Below, one piece after another: positions 1-7,764 of a stretch of 64,000 bases of DNA. A program made the position numbers and the translations under genes. Within the stretch, counting starts at the first letter, position 1. Each line of letters starts with the position of its first letter. A model generated the notes under the pieces. It was not told where the DNA came from, did no database searches, and was given only the letters and a program-made list of their open reading frames with translations. Origin of the DNA: CAG-411 sp963643465 (lineage in GTDB: Bacteria > Bacillota > Clostridia > Lachnospirales > Lachnospiraceae); the NCBI GenBank assembly GCA_963643465.1, contig CAVIJT010000009.1, positions 1-64,000 of the forward strand. The letters are read 5' to 3'.

Positions 1-38
1 TTTTTGAGGGATTTGTAATACATATTCTTTTGAAATAA

Positions 39-431
39 TTATCTCTTTGAGAACTGTGGCGCACGACGAGCAGCCTTTAAACCATACTTCTTTCTTTCCT
101 TCATACGAGGGTCACGAGTTAAGAAGCCTGCCTTCTTAAGTGCTGGTCTGTAATCTCCGTCTACTGTTAATAAAGCACGTGAGATACCATGTCTGATAGC
201 TCCAGCCTGACCTGTGAAACCACCACCACGAACGTTTACTAATACATCGTACTTGTCAGCAGTCTCTGTTAATACAAGTGGCTGACGAACGATTAACTTC
301 AATGTCTCAAGACCGAAGTATTCGTCCATATCCTTCTTATTAATAGTAATCTTACCTGTACCTGGTACTAAATATACTCTAGCGATACTCTTTTTTCTTC
401 TACCTGTTCCGTAAAATTTTGAACTAGCCAA
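39..431 (-). CDS. rpsI: 30S ribosomal protein S9
   Basis: This 130-residue protein is ribosomal protein S9 of the small subunit. It has the N-terminal FYGTGRRKKS start typical of the family, the central GGGFTGQAGA stretch, and the conserved C-terminal SKR tail that reaches towards the P-site tRNA. The start codon is TTG (429-431), preceded by an AAAGGAGG Shine-Dalgarno sequence, so a non-ATG start is well supported. It lies 26 bases downstream of rplM, the usual bacterial L13-S9 operon, and should be made from the rplM promoter. Length is normal for the family. Only 38 bases follow before the window edge, so any terminator is not visible. Confidence 0.98.
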   Translation of the reverse strand: MASSKFYGTGRRKKSIARVYLVPGTGKITINKKDMDEYFGLETLKLIVRQPLVLTETADKYDVLVNVRGGGFTGQAGAIRHGISRALLTVDGDYRPALKKAGFLTRDPRMKERKKYGLKAARRAPQFSKR

Positions 432-457
432 TGTTATTTCCTCCTTTCGAACTCCAA

Positions 458-898
458 TTAATATCTCTTAGCGATCTCTAAAACTTCTGGTTTCTGAGCT
501 GCATGATTGTGTTCTGGACCAGCATATACATGTAACTTAGTCAACATGCTTCTTCCTAAAGGTCCCTTTGGTAACATACCTTTTACAGCAAGAGTAATAA
601 CATTCTCAGGCTTCTTAGCTAACATCTCTTTTAATGTAGTCTCTTTCATTCCGCCTACATAGTCTGAGTGATGATAATAAATCTTCTGATCTAACTTCTT
701 ACCTGAAACTTTAATCTTATCTGCGTTGATTACGATTACATAATCACCTGTATCAATATGAGGTGTGTAAGTTGGCTTATTCTTTCCTCTTAACACCTTT
801 GCAATTTCTGAAGACAAACGTCCTAATGTCTGATCTGCAGCATCAACTACATACCATTTTCTTTCAACATTAGCTGTACTAGCCATATAACTTTTCAT
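458..898 (-). CDS. rplM: 50S ribosomal protein L13
   Basis: Ribosomal protein L13 of the large subunit, an early assembly protein. Recognisable segments are WYVVDAADQTLGRLSS near the N-terminus, GDYVIVINADKIKVSGKK, and MLPKGPLGR followed by LHVYAGPEHNH. An open frame extends nine codons upstream to 925, but that upstream ATG overlaps the AGGAGG ribosome binding site. The ATG at 896-898 follows AGGAGG at good spacing and gives 146 residues, the normal family length, so I use it. It is the first gene of the rplM-rpsI operon, behind a consensus promoter and a leader of roughly 115 bases. Confidence 0.97.
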   Translation of the reverse strand: MKSYMASTANVERKWYVVDAADQTLGRLSSEIAKVLRGKNKPTYTPHIDTGDYVIVINADKIKVSGKKLDQKIYYHHSDYVGGMKETTLKEMLAKKPENVITLAVKGMLPKGPLGRSMLTKLHVYAGPEHNHAAQKPEVLEIAKRY

Positions 899-1016
899 TG
901 GTTTTCCTCCTCGTAATATATCCAAATGAAATTCTCAATTATTCATTTAACGACCGCAATACGCTTTCATGCTATTACCGGGGCTATGGCTTAAGCACGT
1001 CCAGACATATCACAGT
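899..1016 (-). promoter_or_regulatory. rplM 5' leader, candidate L13 autoregulatory RNA
   Basis: From the likely transcription start near 1015 to the rplM start codon there are about 115 untranslated bases. Firmicute rplM operons are known to carry a structured L13 leader that is thought to bind the protein and control its own operon. I can see GC-rich blocks (around 960-1000) able to fold, but I have not aligned them to the known leader consensus. The assignment rests mainly on position and length. Confidence 0.4.
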
Positions 1017-1021
1017 TACAT

Positions 1022-1050
1022 ATTATAACTCTTTTCCAATTACTTGTCAA
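1022..1050 (-). promoter_or_regulatory. Consensus housekeeping promoter of rplM-rpsI
   Basis: Read on the minus strand this is TTGACA (1050-1045), a spacer of exactly 17 bases, then TATAAT (1027-1022), a perfect match to the vegetative sigma factor consensus. The -35 hexamer lies inside the last codons (Val-Asp-Lys) of the upstream TtcA-like gene, so promoter and coding sequence share bases. Confidence 0.9.
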
Positions 1051-1891
1051 CGAATTTTTCATCATAATCGTCTAGAAAATTATAGCGTTTTTCTCCTCTA
1101 TGATACCCAATCAGCGTATCTAAATTCACATCATGCACGCTGCGGAAAATATTGCGGTCAATGACTTCACTGGTCTCCCGCAATTGCTTAATAAGCTGCT
1201 TCATTTCCTGACGCTTTGATTCTCCAACTCCATCTCCACTGGCAGAAATATTCTCCGTAAACCGACAGGCACATTGTAGAAATTCCAATTCATTATAATC
1301 TCTCCAAGTAATAATGTCTTCTTCTTTAATAAGATACATAGGTCGAATAAGTTCCATCCCTGGAAAATTGGTACTGTGTAGTTTTGGCATCATGGTCTGT
1401 ATCTGTCCACCGTACATCATTCCCATAAGTATGGTTTCAATTACATCATCAAAATGATGTCCCAGTGCAATCTTATTACAACCTAAATCCTGTGCATTTT
1501 TATAAAGATACCCTCTTCGCATTCTTGCACAAAGGTAGCACGGATTTCCATCCACCTCATGTACAATATCAAAAATATCTGTATGAAACATATGAACCGG
1601 TATTCCAAGAAGTTTTGCATTACTTAAAAGTTTTTCTCTGTTTTTTTCGTTATAACCAGGATCCATAGATAAAAATTTCAACTCAAAATCCATCTTCCCA
1701 TGTCTTTGCACTTCCTGTAATAATTTTGCAAGGAGCATAGAATCCTTACCGCCGGAAATGCACACAGCAATTTTATCCCCATCTTTAATCAAATCGTATT
1801 CCTGTATACCACGAATAAATGGTCTCCAAATAGATTTCCGATATCGCTTTATAATACTTCTCTCAATCTCTTTGCACCGATCCAGTTCCAT
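1040..1891 (-). CDS. TtcA-type tRNA 2-thiolation enzyme (PP-loop ATPase)
   Basis: A PP-loop ATP pyrophosphatase of the TtcA/TilS group. The ATP-binding SGGKDS motif is at about residues 46-51. A CxxC pair (about residues 118 and 121, in CYLCARMRRG) and further cysteines near 207 and 209 fit the iron-sulfur cluster ligands of TtcA enzymes, which thiolate cytidine 32 of some tRNAs. The substrate cannot be read from sequence, and other thiolation roles are possible. A GTG nine bases upstream (1900) sits within the AAGGTGA binding site, so I start at the ATG at 1889-1891, giving 283 residues. It is transcribed toward rplM and its 3' end contains the rplM -35 box. Confidence 0.8.
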   Translation of the reverse strand: MELDRCKEIERSIIKRYRKSIWRPFIRGIQEYDLIKDGDKIAVCISGGKDSMLLAKLLQEVQRHGKMDFELKFLSMDPGYNEKNREKLLSNAKLLGIPVHMFHTDIFDIVHEVDGNPCYLCARMRRGYLYKNAQDLGCNKIALGHHFDDVIETILMGMMYGGQIQTMMPKLHSTNFPGMELIRPMYLIKEEDIITWRDYNELEFLQCACRFTENISASGDGVGESKRQEMKQLIKQLRETSEVIDRNIFRSVHDVNLDTLIGYHRGEKRYNFLDDYDEKFVDK

Positions 1892-1939
1892 ATATTTCAC
1901 CTTGCCTTTTCCTTATATTTGTATTTTTTTCTTTATACC

Positions 1940-1992
1940 ATTATAATGATACTAAAAAGGGGCAAACTCCTTTGTCCCAACATCATTATAAT
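1940..1992. repeat. Nested inverted repeat between divergent genes
   Basis: An 11-base arm ATTATAATGAT (1940-1950) is repeated exactly in inverted orientation at 1982-1992. Between them sits a second hairpin, GGGGCAAA (1959-1966) against TTTGTCCC (1971-1978), with one G:T pair. It lies between the divergently transcribed TtcA-like and PHP genes. It could be an operator, a promoter region with paired TATAAT-like boxes, or a terminator for read-through; there is no clear T-run. Confidence 0.5.
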
Positions 1993-2036
1993 CAAAGTAG
2001 CATAATATCTCAAGACAAAAGAAAGGATGAAAAAGA

Positions 2037-2759
2037 ATGAATTTAGTATTAGACACACATACGCATTCCATCGCTAGCGGTCACGCATACAGCACCATTC
2101 AAGAAATGGCTCAGGCTGCCAGCGAAAAAGGACTAGAGCTTCTAGGTATTTCTGAGCATGCTCCTGCCATGGAAGGAACTTGCAATGAAATTTATTTTCG
2201 AAATTTAAAAGTAATTCCCGATAAAATATGCGGAGTAGAAATGTTATTTGGGATAGAGGCAAATATCGTAGATTACCAAGGAAACACAGATGTATCTACA
2301 AGAACGTTTGAATGTCTGGATTACGGAATTGCCAGCCTTCATATCAATTGCATAAAACCGGGAACCATAGAAGAAAATACCAACGCATATCTTTGTGCTA
2401 TGGAAAACCCATATATCAATATTATTGGACATCCAGATGATAGTCGTTTTGAAATTGATTATGACCAACTTGTACAAAAGGCAAAAGAAACCAATACTCT
2501 CCTTGAAATCAACAACACTTCCCTTTCTCCAGATACGCTCCGTAGAGATTGCAAAAACAATTATTACGAAATGTTGGCTTTATGTGAGAAGCATCAAGTT
2601 CCTATTATTGTAAATAGCGATGCCCATATCTCTTTTGACGTAGGCAATTTCCAATATGCACTGGCTCTTTTAGAAGAAATTGATTTTCCCGAAAAATTGA
2701 TTGCAAACCTTTCCGTAGAGCGTTATAAATCTCTCCTTTCCAGAAAACCAAGACCATAA
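2037..2759 (+). CDS. PHP-domain phosphatase, YcdX-like
   Basis: A 240-residue PHP-domain metallohydrolase. It begins with DTHTHS, has EHAP at about residue 40, GIEANI at about 74, a central GHPDD and the late SDAH motif. Together these supply the His/Asp/Glu ligands of the trinuclear metal site of the YcdX branch of PHP phosphatases. The substrate is not evident, and histidinol-phosphatase is an alternative, though no his genes are nearby. The next gene, a TrpR-like regulator, starts 10 bases after its stop, so the two are probably one operon. Confidence 0.75.
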   Translation: MNLVLDTHTHSIASGHAYSTIQEMAQAASEKGLELLGISEHAPAMEGTCNEIYFRNLKVIPDKICGVEMLFGIEANIVDYQGNTDVSTRTFECLDYGIASLHINCIKPGTIEENTNAYLCAMENPYINIIGHPDDSRFEIDYDQLVQKAKETNTLLEINNTSLSPDTLRRDCKNNYYEMLALCEKHQVPIIVNSDAHISFDVGNFQYALALLEEIDFPEKLIANLSVERYKSLLSRKPRP

Positions 2760-2769
2760 GGAGGCTACT

Positions 2770-3084
2770 ATGCAGGATAAATTAAAAAACCCCGCTACCG
2801 ACCAACTATTTGAAGCCATCAGTCTGTTGCAGACACCAGAAGAATGCTATCAATTTTTTGAGGACATTTGCACCATAAAGGAAATTTTATCTTTTGCCCA
2901 AAGATTTCAAGTGGCACAAATGCTTCGAGACAATAAAGTATACACAGAAATTTCAAAAGAAACTGGTGCCTCTACTGCCACAATCAGTCGTGTAAAACGC
3001 GCATTAAACTACGGAACCGATGGATATGATTTGGTAATGACACGTCTGAAATCTATACACAACTCAGATTCAAAAGAAGGATGA
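2770..3084 (+). CDS. YerC/YecD-type TrpR-related regulator
   Basis: A 104-residue DNA-binding protein of the TrpR/YerC superfamily. The recognition helix region is visible at about residues 57-85: KVYTEISKETGASTATISR, a helix-turn-helix in which the second helix carries TGASTATISR, followed by VKRALNYG. The N-terminal half (LFEAISLLQTPEECYQFFEDICT) is the usual dimerising helical part. Small YerC-type proteins are common in Firmicutes with poorly known targets. The GGAGG binding site overlaps the end of the PHP gene. Its stop codon lies within the stem of the terminator shared with the convergent DUF1836 gene. Confidence 0.85.
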   Translation: MQDKLKNPATDQLFEAISLLQTPEECYQFFEDICTIKEILSFAQRFQVAQMLRDNKVYTEISKETGASTATISRVKRALNYGTDGYDLVMTRLKSIHNSDSKEG

Positions 3085-3111
3085 AGCCTTACGACTCATC
3101 CTTCTCTTTTT
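3075..3111 (+). terminator. Intrinsic terminator of the PHP-YerC operon
   Basis: Stem AGAAGGATGA (3075-3084) pairs perfectly with TCATCCTTCT (3096-3105) over an 11-base loop and is followed by a T-rich tract. The stem contains the stop codon of the YerC-like gene, and the loop holds the stop codon of the convergent DUF1836 gene. Confidence 0.8.
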
Positions 3112-3751
3112 TCTTTCCTTTTTCACCGCCAAATCTTGGTGCAATATGCTGATCTATCATTTTTTCTATCATTTTCTTTTTCAAATATACATCAAAACTT
3201 AAAATGCAGATAAACGTAAAACATACTAAAAATTCTCGGTCTTCCTCTTTTTCTACCTTGCCCTCAAAGGCACTGTCTGCTTTTTTATATTTTCGTATTA
3301 CATCTTTTATTAGGCTGTCCACCTGTTCTTTCTCATAACTAAACACTTCCGCATAAAGTGTCTCAAGAGTAATCTTACTCTTTTTATATTCTTCATTGGT
3401 TGCAAACATCTCTGTCAAAGGCTGAAAAATAGTTCGAATGTCACTGATAGATAATACATTCTTAAAATAGTAGATAAAAATAAGCAAAAGCATATGCTCT
3501 TTGGAATATTTCTTCTTTGCAGGGGGTGGCAACAACTGATTCTTCGTATAATTGTTAATCATTGTCTTAGTCAGTATCTTGTCATCCTCAAACCGTTTTT
3601 CCTGTGCCAGGTATTCATCCATGAAAGTTGTAACCTGATCCATATATAAATCTATATTTGGTATATCGTCAGGCTGAATAAAATCTATCTGTTGTAAATT
3701 TTCTATAATCTGACGAACATACTCCGCGTTCGTTGTACTCACTTGTATCAC
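3089..3751 (-). CDS. DUF1836 domain protein (probable regulator)
   Basis: A 220-residue protein containing the DUF1836 signature: TKTMINNYTKNQLLPPP around residues 62-78, followed by KKKYSKEHMLLLIFIYYFKNVLSISDI. DUF1836 proteins have a MerR-like helix-turn-helix start and are presumed regulators, but I know of no defined target. The C-terminus is highly charged (GGEKGKKKEKDES). It ends four bases from the convergent YerC-like gene and shares its terminator stem. A stretch of about 180 bases separates it from the divergent dCMP deaminase gene. Confidence 0.8.
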   Translation of the reverse strand: MIQVSTTNAEYVRQIIENLQQIDFIQPDDIPNIDLYMDQVTTFMDEYLAQEKRFEDDKILTKTMINNYTKNQLLPPPAKKKYSKEHMLLLIFIYYFKNVLSISDIRTIFQPLTEMFATNEEYKKSKITLETLYAEVFSYEKEQVDSLIKDVIRKYKKADSAFEGKVEKEEDREFLVCFTFICILSFDVYLKKKMIEKMIDQHIAPRFGGEKGKKKEKDES

Positions 3752-3854
3752 CTCACTCCCTATTATATAGTATTAAAAACTATATGACAAGTTTTTTTAC
3801 TTTTTATTTCCTTTTTTTGGTTGCACACGTTCCCGTTTACACCATCTTTTTCCC

Positions 3855-3883
3855 TTGAGGCGTACATAAAAAAATGTTACAAT
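3855..3883 (+). promoter_or_regulatory. Promoter of the dCMP deaminase gene
   Basis: TTGAGG (3855-3860), a 17-base spacer, and TACAAT (3878-3883). An alternative -10, TATAAT, is at 3887-3892. The octamer GTTACAAT occurs twice here (3876-3883 and 3894-3901), flanking the alternative -10, which could be an operator pair. Confidence 0.55.
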
Positions 3884-3929
3884 GTGTATAATAGTTACAA
3901 TTTTTTAACACGGAAAGGATGCGTTACAA

Positions 3930-4409
3930 ATGAAAAGAACAGACTACATTGATTGGGATGCCTATTTTATGGGAATCGCCATGCTTTCTTCCCAACGAAG
4001 CAAAGATCCAAACACCAGTGTAGGGGCCTGTATTGTTGGTCATGACAACCGTATTCTTTCTCTCGGATATAACGGAATGCCGCGCGGCTGCTCCGATGAT
4101 GCCTATCCTTGGGCAAGAGAAGGGGATGAACTGGATACCAAATACTTATACGTTTGTCATGCAGAACTAAACGCTATTTTAAATTATACAGGTACACAGA
4201 TGACCGGTGCCAAAATTTATACCACACTTTTCCCTTGCAATGAATGTACGAAAGCATTGATTCAAGCAGGGATTAAAGAAGTTATTTACATTTCTGATAA
4301 ATATGCAGCAACTGCCAGCGTCATTGCTGCCAAAAAAATGATGAAAAGTGCTGGAATTATATATCGACCATATACTCCAATCGGAAAAGAAATTGTTTTA
4401 CAATTATAA
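3930..4409 (+). CDS. Deoxycytidylate (dCMP) deaminase
   Basis: A zinc-dependent cytidine/deoxycytidylate deaminase of 159 residues. The metal and catalytic motifs are present: HAE at residues 77-79 and PCNEC at 102-106. The N-terminal SKDPNTSVGA and GYNGMPRG segments are typical of dCMP deaminase (ComEB-like), which makes dUMP for thymidylate synthesis. No competence genes are near. It is a single gene with its own promoter and a bidirectional terminator shared with the convergent amidase gene. Confidence 0.9.
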   Translation: MKRTDYIDWDAYFMGIAMLSSQRSKDPNTSVGACIVGHDNRILSLGYNGMPRGCSDDAYPWAREGDELDTKYLYVCHAELNAILNYTGTQMTGAKIYTTLFPCNECTKALIQAGIKEVIYISDKYAATASVIAAKKMMKSAGIIYRPYTPIGKEIVLQL

Positions 4410-4432
4410 AATATTTGTTTTTCAATCATAAG

Positions 4433-4477
4433 AAAAAGCGTTGGTAAGTTTCCATTTTACTTACACAACGCTTTTTT
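4433..4477. terminator. Bidirectional terminator between dCMP deaminase and amidase
   Basis: AAAAAGCGTTG with inner GTAAG pairs with CTTAC and CAACGCTTTTT. There are T/A runs on both sides, so it can end transcripts from either convergent gene. Confidence 0.85.
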
Positions 4478-4486
4478 GAGTCACCC

Positions 4487-5182
4487 TTATTCTTCTGCCG
4501 GTTCTAACTTTACTCTCTGGGATTCAATATAAGCAAACACTTTATTTTTAAATTTATTCCATTCTTTTTTATGGTCTACAAAATATTTTGGACATGCTTT
4601 TCCCGTCACATCATAATGACGAATAATATCCTCTTTCTCCAATCCATACTCATCACAAAGCCATGCCACCAAATGCACCAAAGACTCATAGGTCTCTTCA
4701 TTAAATTTTCCACTTGCATCTTCATGACAACATTCTATAGAAACCGTATCCACATTTCTCTCATTAGATGCGTAGGCAATCTCGTCTAAAGGAATACACT
4801 GCACAATTTCGCCTTCAAGTCCTACGATAAAGTGACTACTTGCATATTTTGTTTTTTTGTTTTTTAAATTTTCAAAATAGTTTCTATTTGCCTCAGCAGA
4901 ACTGCCGGGATTTGCAGTATAATGCACTACAATTCCTTTCACATGCTCCAATTCCTTCTGTGATCTGGAATATTGGTTTGGCGTTAAAAACATTTCTTCA
5001 ATCTCTGGCTGCTTTACAATTCCACCTGCATTTGCTACTGTTTCTTCCCCACCAATTTTTTCCACAATAAAACTAAGCAATGCACAAATGCAAAGTAACA
5101 CTACCCCAGCTACTACTGTTGTTATAAGCAGTTTGCCCAGTAAATCCTCCAATGGACTTCCCTTTTTCTTATTATTTTCCAT
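4487..5182 (-). CDS. Membrane-anchored N-acetylmuramoyl-L-alanine amidase
   Basis: A 231-residue zinc amidase of the Amidase_2/PGRP family that cleaves the lactyl-peptide bond of peptidoglycan. Residues about 14-40 form one hydrophobic segment, a membrane anchor or uncleaved signal. The catalytic domain follows a short linker. Visible metal ligands and active-site residues are His87 in GIVVHYTAN, Glu150 in VSIECCH, His189 in IIRHYD and Cys197 in GKACP (Cys in place of the common third His/Asp, as in the PGRP branch). It probably acts outside the membrane in wall turnover or spore/cortex processes; no neighbour narrows this. Confidence 0.85.
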   Translation of the reverse strand: MENNKKKGSPLEDLLGKLLITTVVAGVVLLCICALLSFIVEKIGGEETVANAGGIVKQPEIEEMFLTPNQYSRSQKELEHVKGIVVHYTANPGSSAEANRNYFENLKNKKTKYASSHFIVGLEGEIVQCIPLDEIAYASNERNVDTVSIECCHEDASGKFNEETYESLVHLVAWLCDEYGLEKEDIIRHYDVTGKACPKYFVDHKKEWNKFKNKVFAYIESQRVKLEPAEE

Positions 5183-5215
5183 ATTCCCGTTTCCTCATTT
5201 GTTCGTATCTCTAAT

Positions 5216-5256
5216 CATAAAAACACCAAAGGGCATTGCACCTACGCAATGCCCTT
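5216..5256 (-). terminator. Terminator downstream of guaB
   Basis: GGGCATTGC (5231-5239) and GCAATGCCC (5246-5254) form a perfect 9-bp stem with a 6-base loop. On the minus strand it is followed by TTTGGTGTTTTT, a moderate T-tract. Confidence 0.75.
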
Positions 5257-5277
5257 ATTCCCGTGTTCTTCACGTTC

Positions 5278-6732
5278 TTACTGATCAATACTATAATTTG
5301 GTGCTTCTTTTGTAATATGAATATCATGTGGATGACTCTCTTTTAAAGAAGCAGCAGAAATCTTAACGAATTTTCCATTCTCCTTCAAACTCTCAATATC
5401 CTTAGTACCACAATATCCCATACCTGAGCGGATACCACCAATCAACTGGAATACAGTATCTTCAATAGAGCCTTTATACGCTACACGACCTTCTACACCT
5501 TCTGGAACTAATTTCTTTGCATTTTCCTGGAAATAACGGTCTTTACTTCCATTCTCCATAGCTGCAATAGAACCCATACCACGGTATACTTTATACTTTC
5601 TTCCCTGGAATAATTCAAAGGTTCCCGGTGCTTCATCGCATCCAGCAAACATGCTACCCATCATACATACGTTAGCACCTGCTGCAATTGCCTTTGTCAT
5701 GTCACCAGAATACTTGATACCACCATCTGCAATAATTGGTACACCATATTCTTTGGCTGCATTATAACAATCCATAATAGCAGAAATCTGAGGTACACCA
5801 ATTCCTGCAACTACACGAGTAGTACAAATAGATCCTGGTCCAATACCAACCTTAACAGCACTTGCACCAGCTTCAATCAAATCCTTTACTGCTTCTCCAG
5901 TAGCAACATTACCTGCAATAATCTGTAAATCCGGATAATTCTCACGAATCATCTTTACACAACGGATTACATTTGCAGAGTGTCCATGCGCACTGTCAAG
6001 AACAACTGCATCTACTTTCGCCTTTACTAATGCGTCAACACGATCTAACACATTAGCGGTAATGCCAACTGCTGCTGCACATAAAAGTCTTCCCTGTGCA
6101 TCTTTGGCAGCAAGCGGATACTTAATCTGCTTTTCAATATCCTTGATTGTAATAAGTCCTTTTAAGTTTCCATCTTTATCAACAATTGGAAGTTTCTCTT
6201 TTCTAGCCTTTGCTAAAATCTCTTTTGCTTCATCCAGATTGATTCCCTCATGAGCAGTAATTAAATTCTCAGTAGTCATAGAATCTTTAATTTTCTTAGA
6301 ATAATCTGTCTCAAACTTCAAATCACGGTTTGTAATAATTCCGACTAATTTTCTACCTTCTGTAATTGGCACACCAGAAATACGATACTTTGCCATAAGG
6401 TTGTTCGCATCTTCTAAAGTATGCTCTGGTGATAAATAAAATGGGTCCGTGATAACACCATTCTCTGAACGCTTTACACGGTCAACCTCTTCTGCCTGAG
6501 CCTCAATGGACATATTCTTATGAATAACACCAATACCGCCCTGTCTTGCCATAGCAATCGCCATGCGGTGCTCAGTTACAGTATCCATTCCTGCACTCAT
6601 CATTGGAATATTCAGCTTAATTGTCTTTGTTAAATTTGTAGACAAATCAATCTCATTTGGAATAACCTCTGAATAAGATGGTACTAATAATACGTCATCA
6701 AATGTAATTCCTTCGCCGATAATTGTTCCCAT
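5278..6732 (-). CDS. guaB: IMP dehydrogenase
   Basis: Inosine-5'-monophosphate dehydrogenase, the NAD-dependent committed step of GMP synthesis. The (beta/alpha)8 barrel begins FDDVLLVPSYS, two CBS domains occupy about residues 90-205, and the catalytic loop GPGSICTTRVV carries the nucleophile Cys303. The GGIKYSGD phosphate-binding segment and the C-terminal flap (EGVEGRVAYKG) follow. A GTG at 6747 is in frame but its bases form part of GTGAGGAAA, the ribosome binding site. The ATG at 6732 gives 484 residues, the normal size. It is a monocistronic gene with its own strong promoter, and a terminator-like hairpin lies in its leader. Confidence 0.97.
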   Translation of the reverse strand: MGTIIGEGITFDDVLLVPSYSEVIPNEIDLSTNLTKTIKLNIPMMSAGMDTVTEHRMAIAMARQGGIGVIHKNMSIEAQAEEVDRVKRSENGVITDPFYLSPEHTLEDANNLMAKYRISGVPITEGRKLVGIITNRDLKFETDYSKKIKDSMTTENLITAHEGINLDEAKEILAKARKEKLPIVDKDGNLKGLITIKDIEKQIKYPLAAKDAQGRLLCAAAVGITANVLDRVDALVKAKVDAVVLDSAHGHSANVIRCVKMIRENYPDLQIIAGNVATGEAVKDLIEAGASAVKVGIGPGSICTTRVVAGIGVPQISAIMDCYNAAKEYGVPIIADGGIKYSGDMTKAIAAGANVCMMGSMFAGCDEAPGTFELFQGRKYKVYRGMGSIAAMENGSKDRYFQENAKKLVPEGVEGRVAYKGSIEDTVFQLIGGIRSGMGYCGTKDIESLKENGKFVKISAASLKESHPHDIHITKEAPNYSIDQ

Positions 6733-6771
6733 TTTAAATTTCCTCACTTTCTTTTGTTGATGAAATAAAAC

Positions 6772-6796
6772 AAAAAACCTGCAAAACAGGTTTTTT
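6772..6796 (-). terminator. Terminator-like hairpin inside the guaB leader
   Basis: AAAAAACCTG (6772-6781) pairs with CAGGTTTTTT (6787-6796) over a 5-base loop, and on the minus strand the T-run continues as TTTTTTGTTTT. It is downstream of the guaB promoter (start near 6808), so guaB transcripts must cross it. It could be an attenuator, or simply end read-through from the gene at 6918-7454. Confidence 0.65.
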
Positions 6797-6814
6797 ACGT
6801 ATCCGATTTTTACA

Positions 6815-6843
6815 AGTATAACGAAATTTTATACTTTTGTCAA
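6815..6843 (-). promoter_or_regulatory. Promoter of guaB
   Basis: Minus-strand TTGACA (6843-6838), a 17-base spacer and TATACT (6820-6815), a near-perfect vegetative promoter. Confidence 0.85.
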
Positions 6844-6882
6844 CTACTTCTCCCGTTACAATCAGATACAAATAGTAACTTA

Positions 6883-6912
6883 GTTACAGTTCACAGGTGT
6901 GTGAACTGTAAC
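6883..6912. repeat. Palindromic intergenic repeat, copy 1
   Basis: A 13-bp arm starting GTTACAGTTCAC (6883-6895) and its exact inverted copy (6900-6912) flank a 4-base loop. The same 12-base core arm recurs at 52875-52904, and close variants occur at 57528-57615. It sits just after the stop of the 6918-7454 gene and upstream of the guaB -35 box. There is no T-run on either strand, so it is not a standard terminator. Confidence 0.8.
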
Positions 6913-6917
6913 GTAAC

Positions 6918-7454
6918 TTAATCTGTAATTGTCTTTGCCCCCACATATCTGGTGCCAAGTTTCATTCTGAAACAATATAACAATTTATCCGATGGCTCAA
7001 TAAGAATGCGCACCTTTTTGCCTTTCAAAACAGTAACCATCGCATAAACCGGATTTGTTTTCTTTGCAGATGCAAAATCTCTCTTAGGAAGTTCCTTATA
7101 AGTATTTAACTCTCTGGCATCCTCTGGTGCAAAAAGTTCGATATTGTCTGCTTCAATTTTTGCAATGTTCTTTCTTTTGGACTTATTTGTAATCTTTGCA
7201 ATAATCATCACATCATCGCAATACAAATATTCATACTCAATCTTGCCTCTTCTATAAAAATAAGTAGTAAGCGCAAACACAACAATCTCAAATGGTAAAC
7301 TACACATTATGTTCATAAATGTGCCTGCTCGGTACGACTCATAACAAGCAAGAAAAAAGAAGCCAACAGCTAGAACATACACTACTAAAACAACAAAATT
7401 TCTCACTATTGGCTGCTTTGGTTTTACAACCACTTCTGCGTACATTGATTCCAT
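6918..7454 (-). CDS. Membrane protein of unknown function
   Basis: I do not recognise this 178-residue protein. Two hydrophobic helices lie at about residues 18-38 and 48-68, followed by a soluble C-terminal region of about 110 residues rich in Lys/Arg. The charge pattern (KPKQPIVRN before helix 1 and YRRGK after helix 2) suggests both ends are cytoplasmic. The start is supported by AGGAGG six bases upstream. A TATAAT -10 box lies on the minus strand at 7550-7545 without a good -35. Neighbours (guaB, groEL) give no functional hint. Confidence 0.75.
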   Translation of the reverse strand: MESMYAEVVVKPKQPIVRNFVVLVVYVLAVGFFFLACYESYRAGTFMNIMCSLPFEIVVFALTTYFYRRGKIEYEYLYCDDVMIIAKITNKSKRKNIAKIEADNIELFAPEDARELNTYKELPKRDFASAKKTNPVYAMVTVLKGKKVRILIEPSDKLLYCFRMKLGTRYVGAKTITD

Positions 7455-7764
7455 GGGATTCCTCCTATTATCTTATGATACAAAATAAATTTCTCAGTGC
7501 ATTCGGACAAGCCTCACTACTTTTCCAAACCACACCTGTTTTCCATTATACTATGTTTCTGCCAAGAAAAAAAGAAAGAAAATATAAAAGTTTTATAAAC
7601 CGTAACGCTTGAGGGAAAGCACACACATTCCTCTTCAGCATCACAAGCTTCCTATATTCGTGCAAAGCATTTTTTCTCTATTAAGAACTTTACTATAAAG
7701 GAAAAAACTGCCATGCAGATTTTATTCTCTGTATGGCAGTCTCAAAAATATTTATTTTATTTAA
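7455..7764. other. Spacer between groEL and the unknown membrane protein gene
   Basis: About 310 bases. It holds the groEL terminator (7702-7740) and a minus-strand -10 box at 7550-7545. In the remaining stretch, 7600-7700, I see no open frame or strong structure. Confidence 0.5.
7702..7740 (-). terminator. groESL terminator
   Basis: A 13-bp stem: ACTGCCATGCAGA (7707-7719) with TCTGTATGGCAGT (7728-7740), with one G:T pair. On the minus strand it is followed by TTTTTTCC. Confidence 0.85.

Noticed and set aside
899..1040. tRNA or other stable RNA in the rplM leader
   Set aside because: No cloverleaf or CCA end; the leader is better explained as an rplM 5' UTR.
6844..6912. Purine riboswitch upstream of guaB
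   Set aside because: The only strong structure is a 12-13 bp palindrome repeated elsewhere in unrelated contexts, and it lies upstream of the guaB promoter; no three-way junction is visible.
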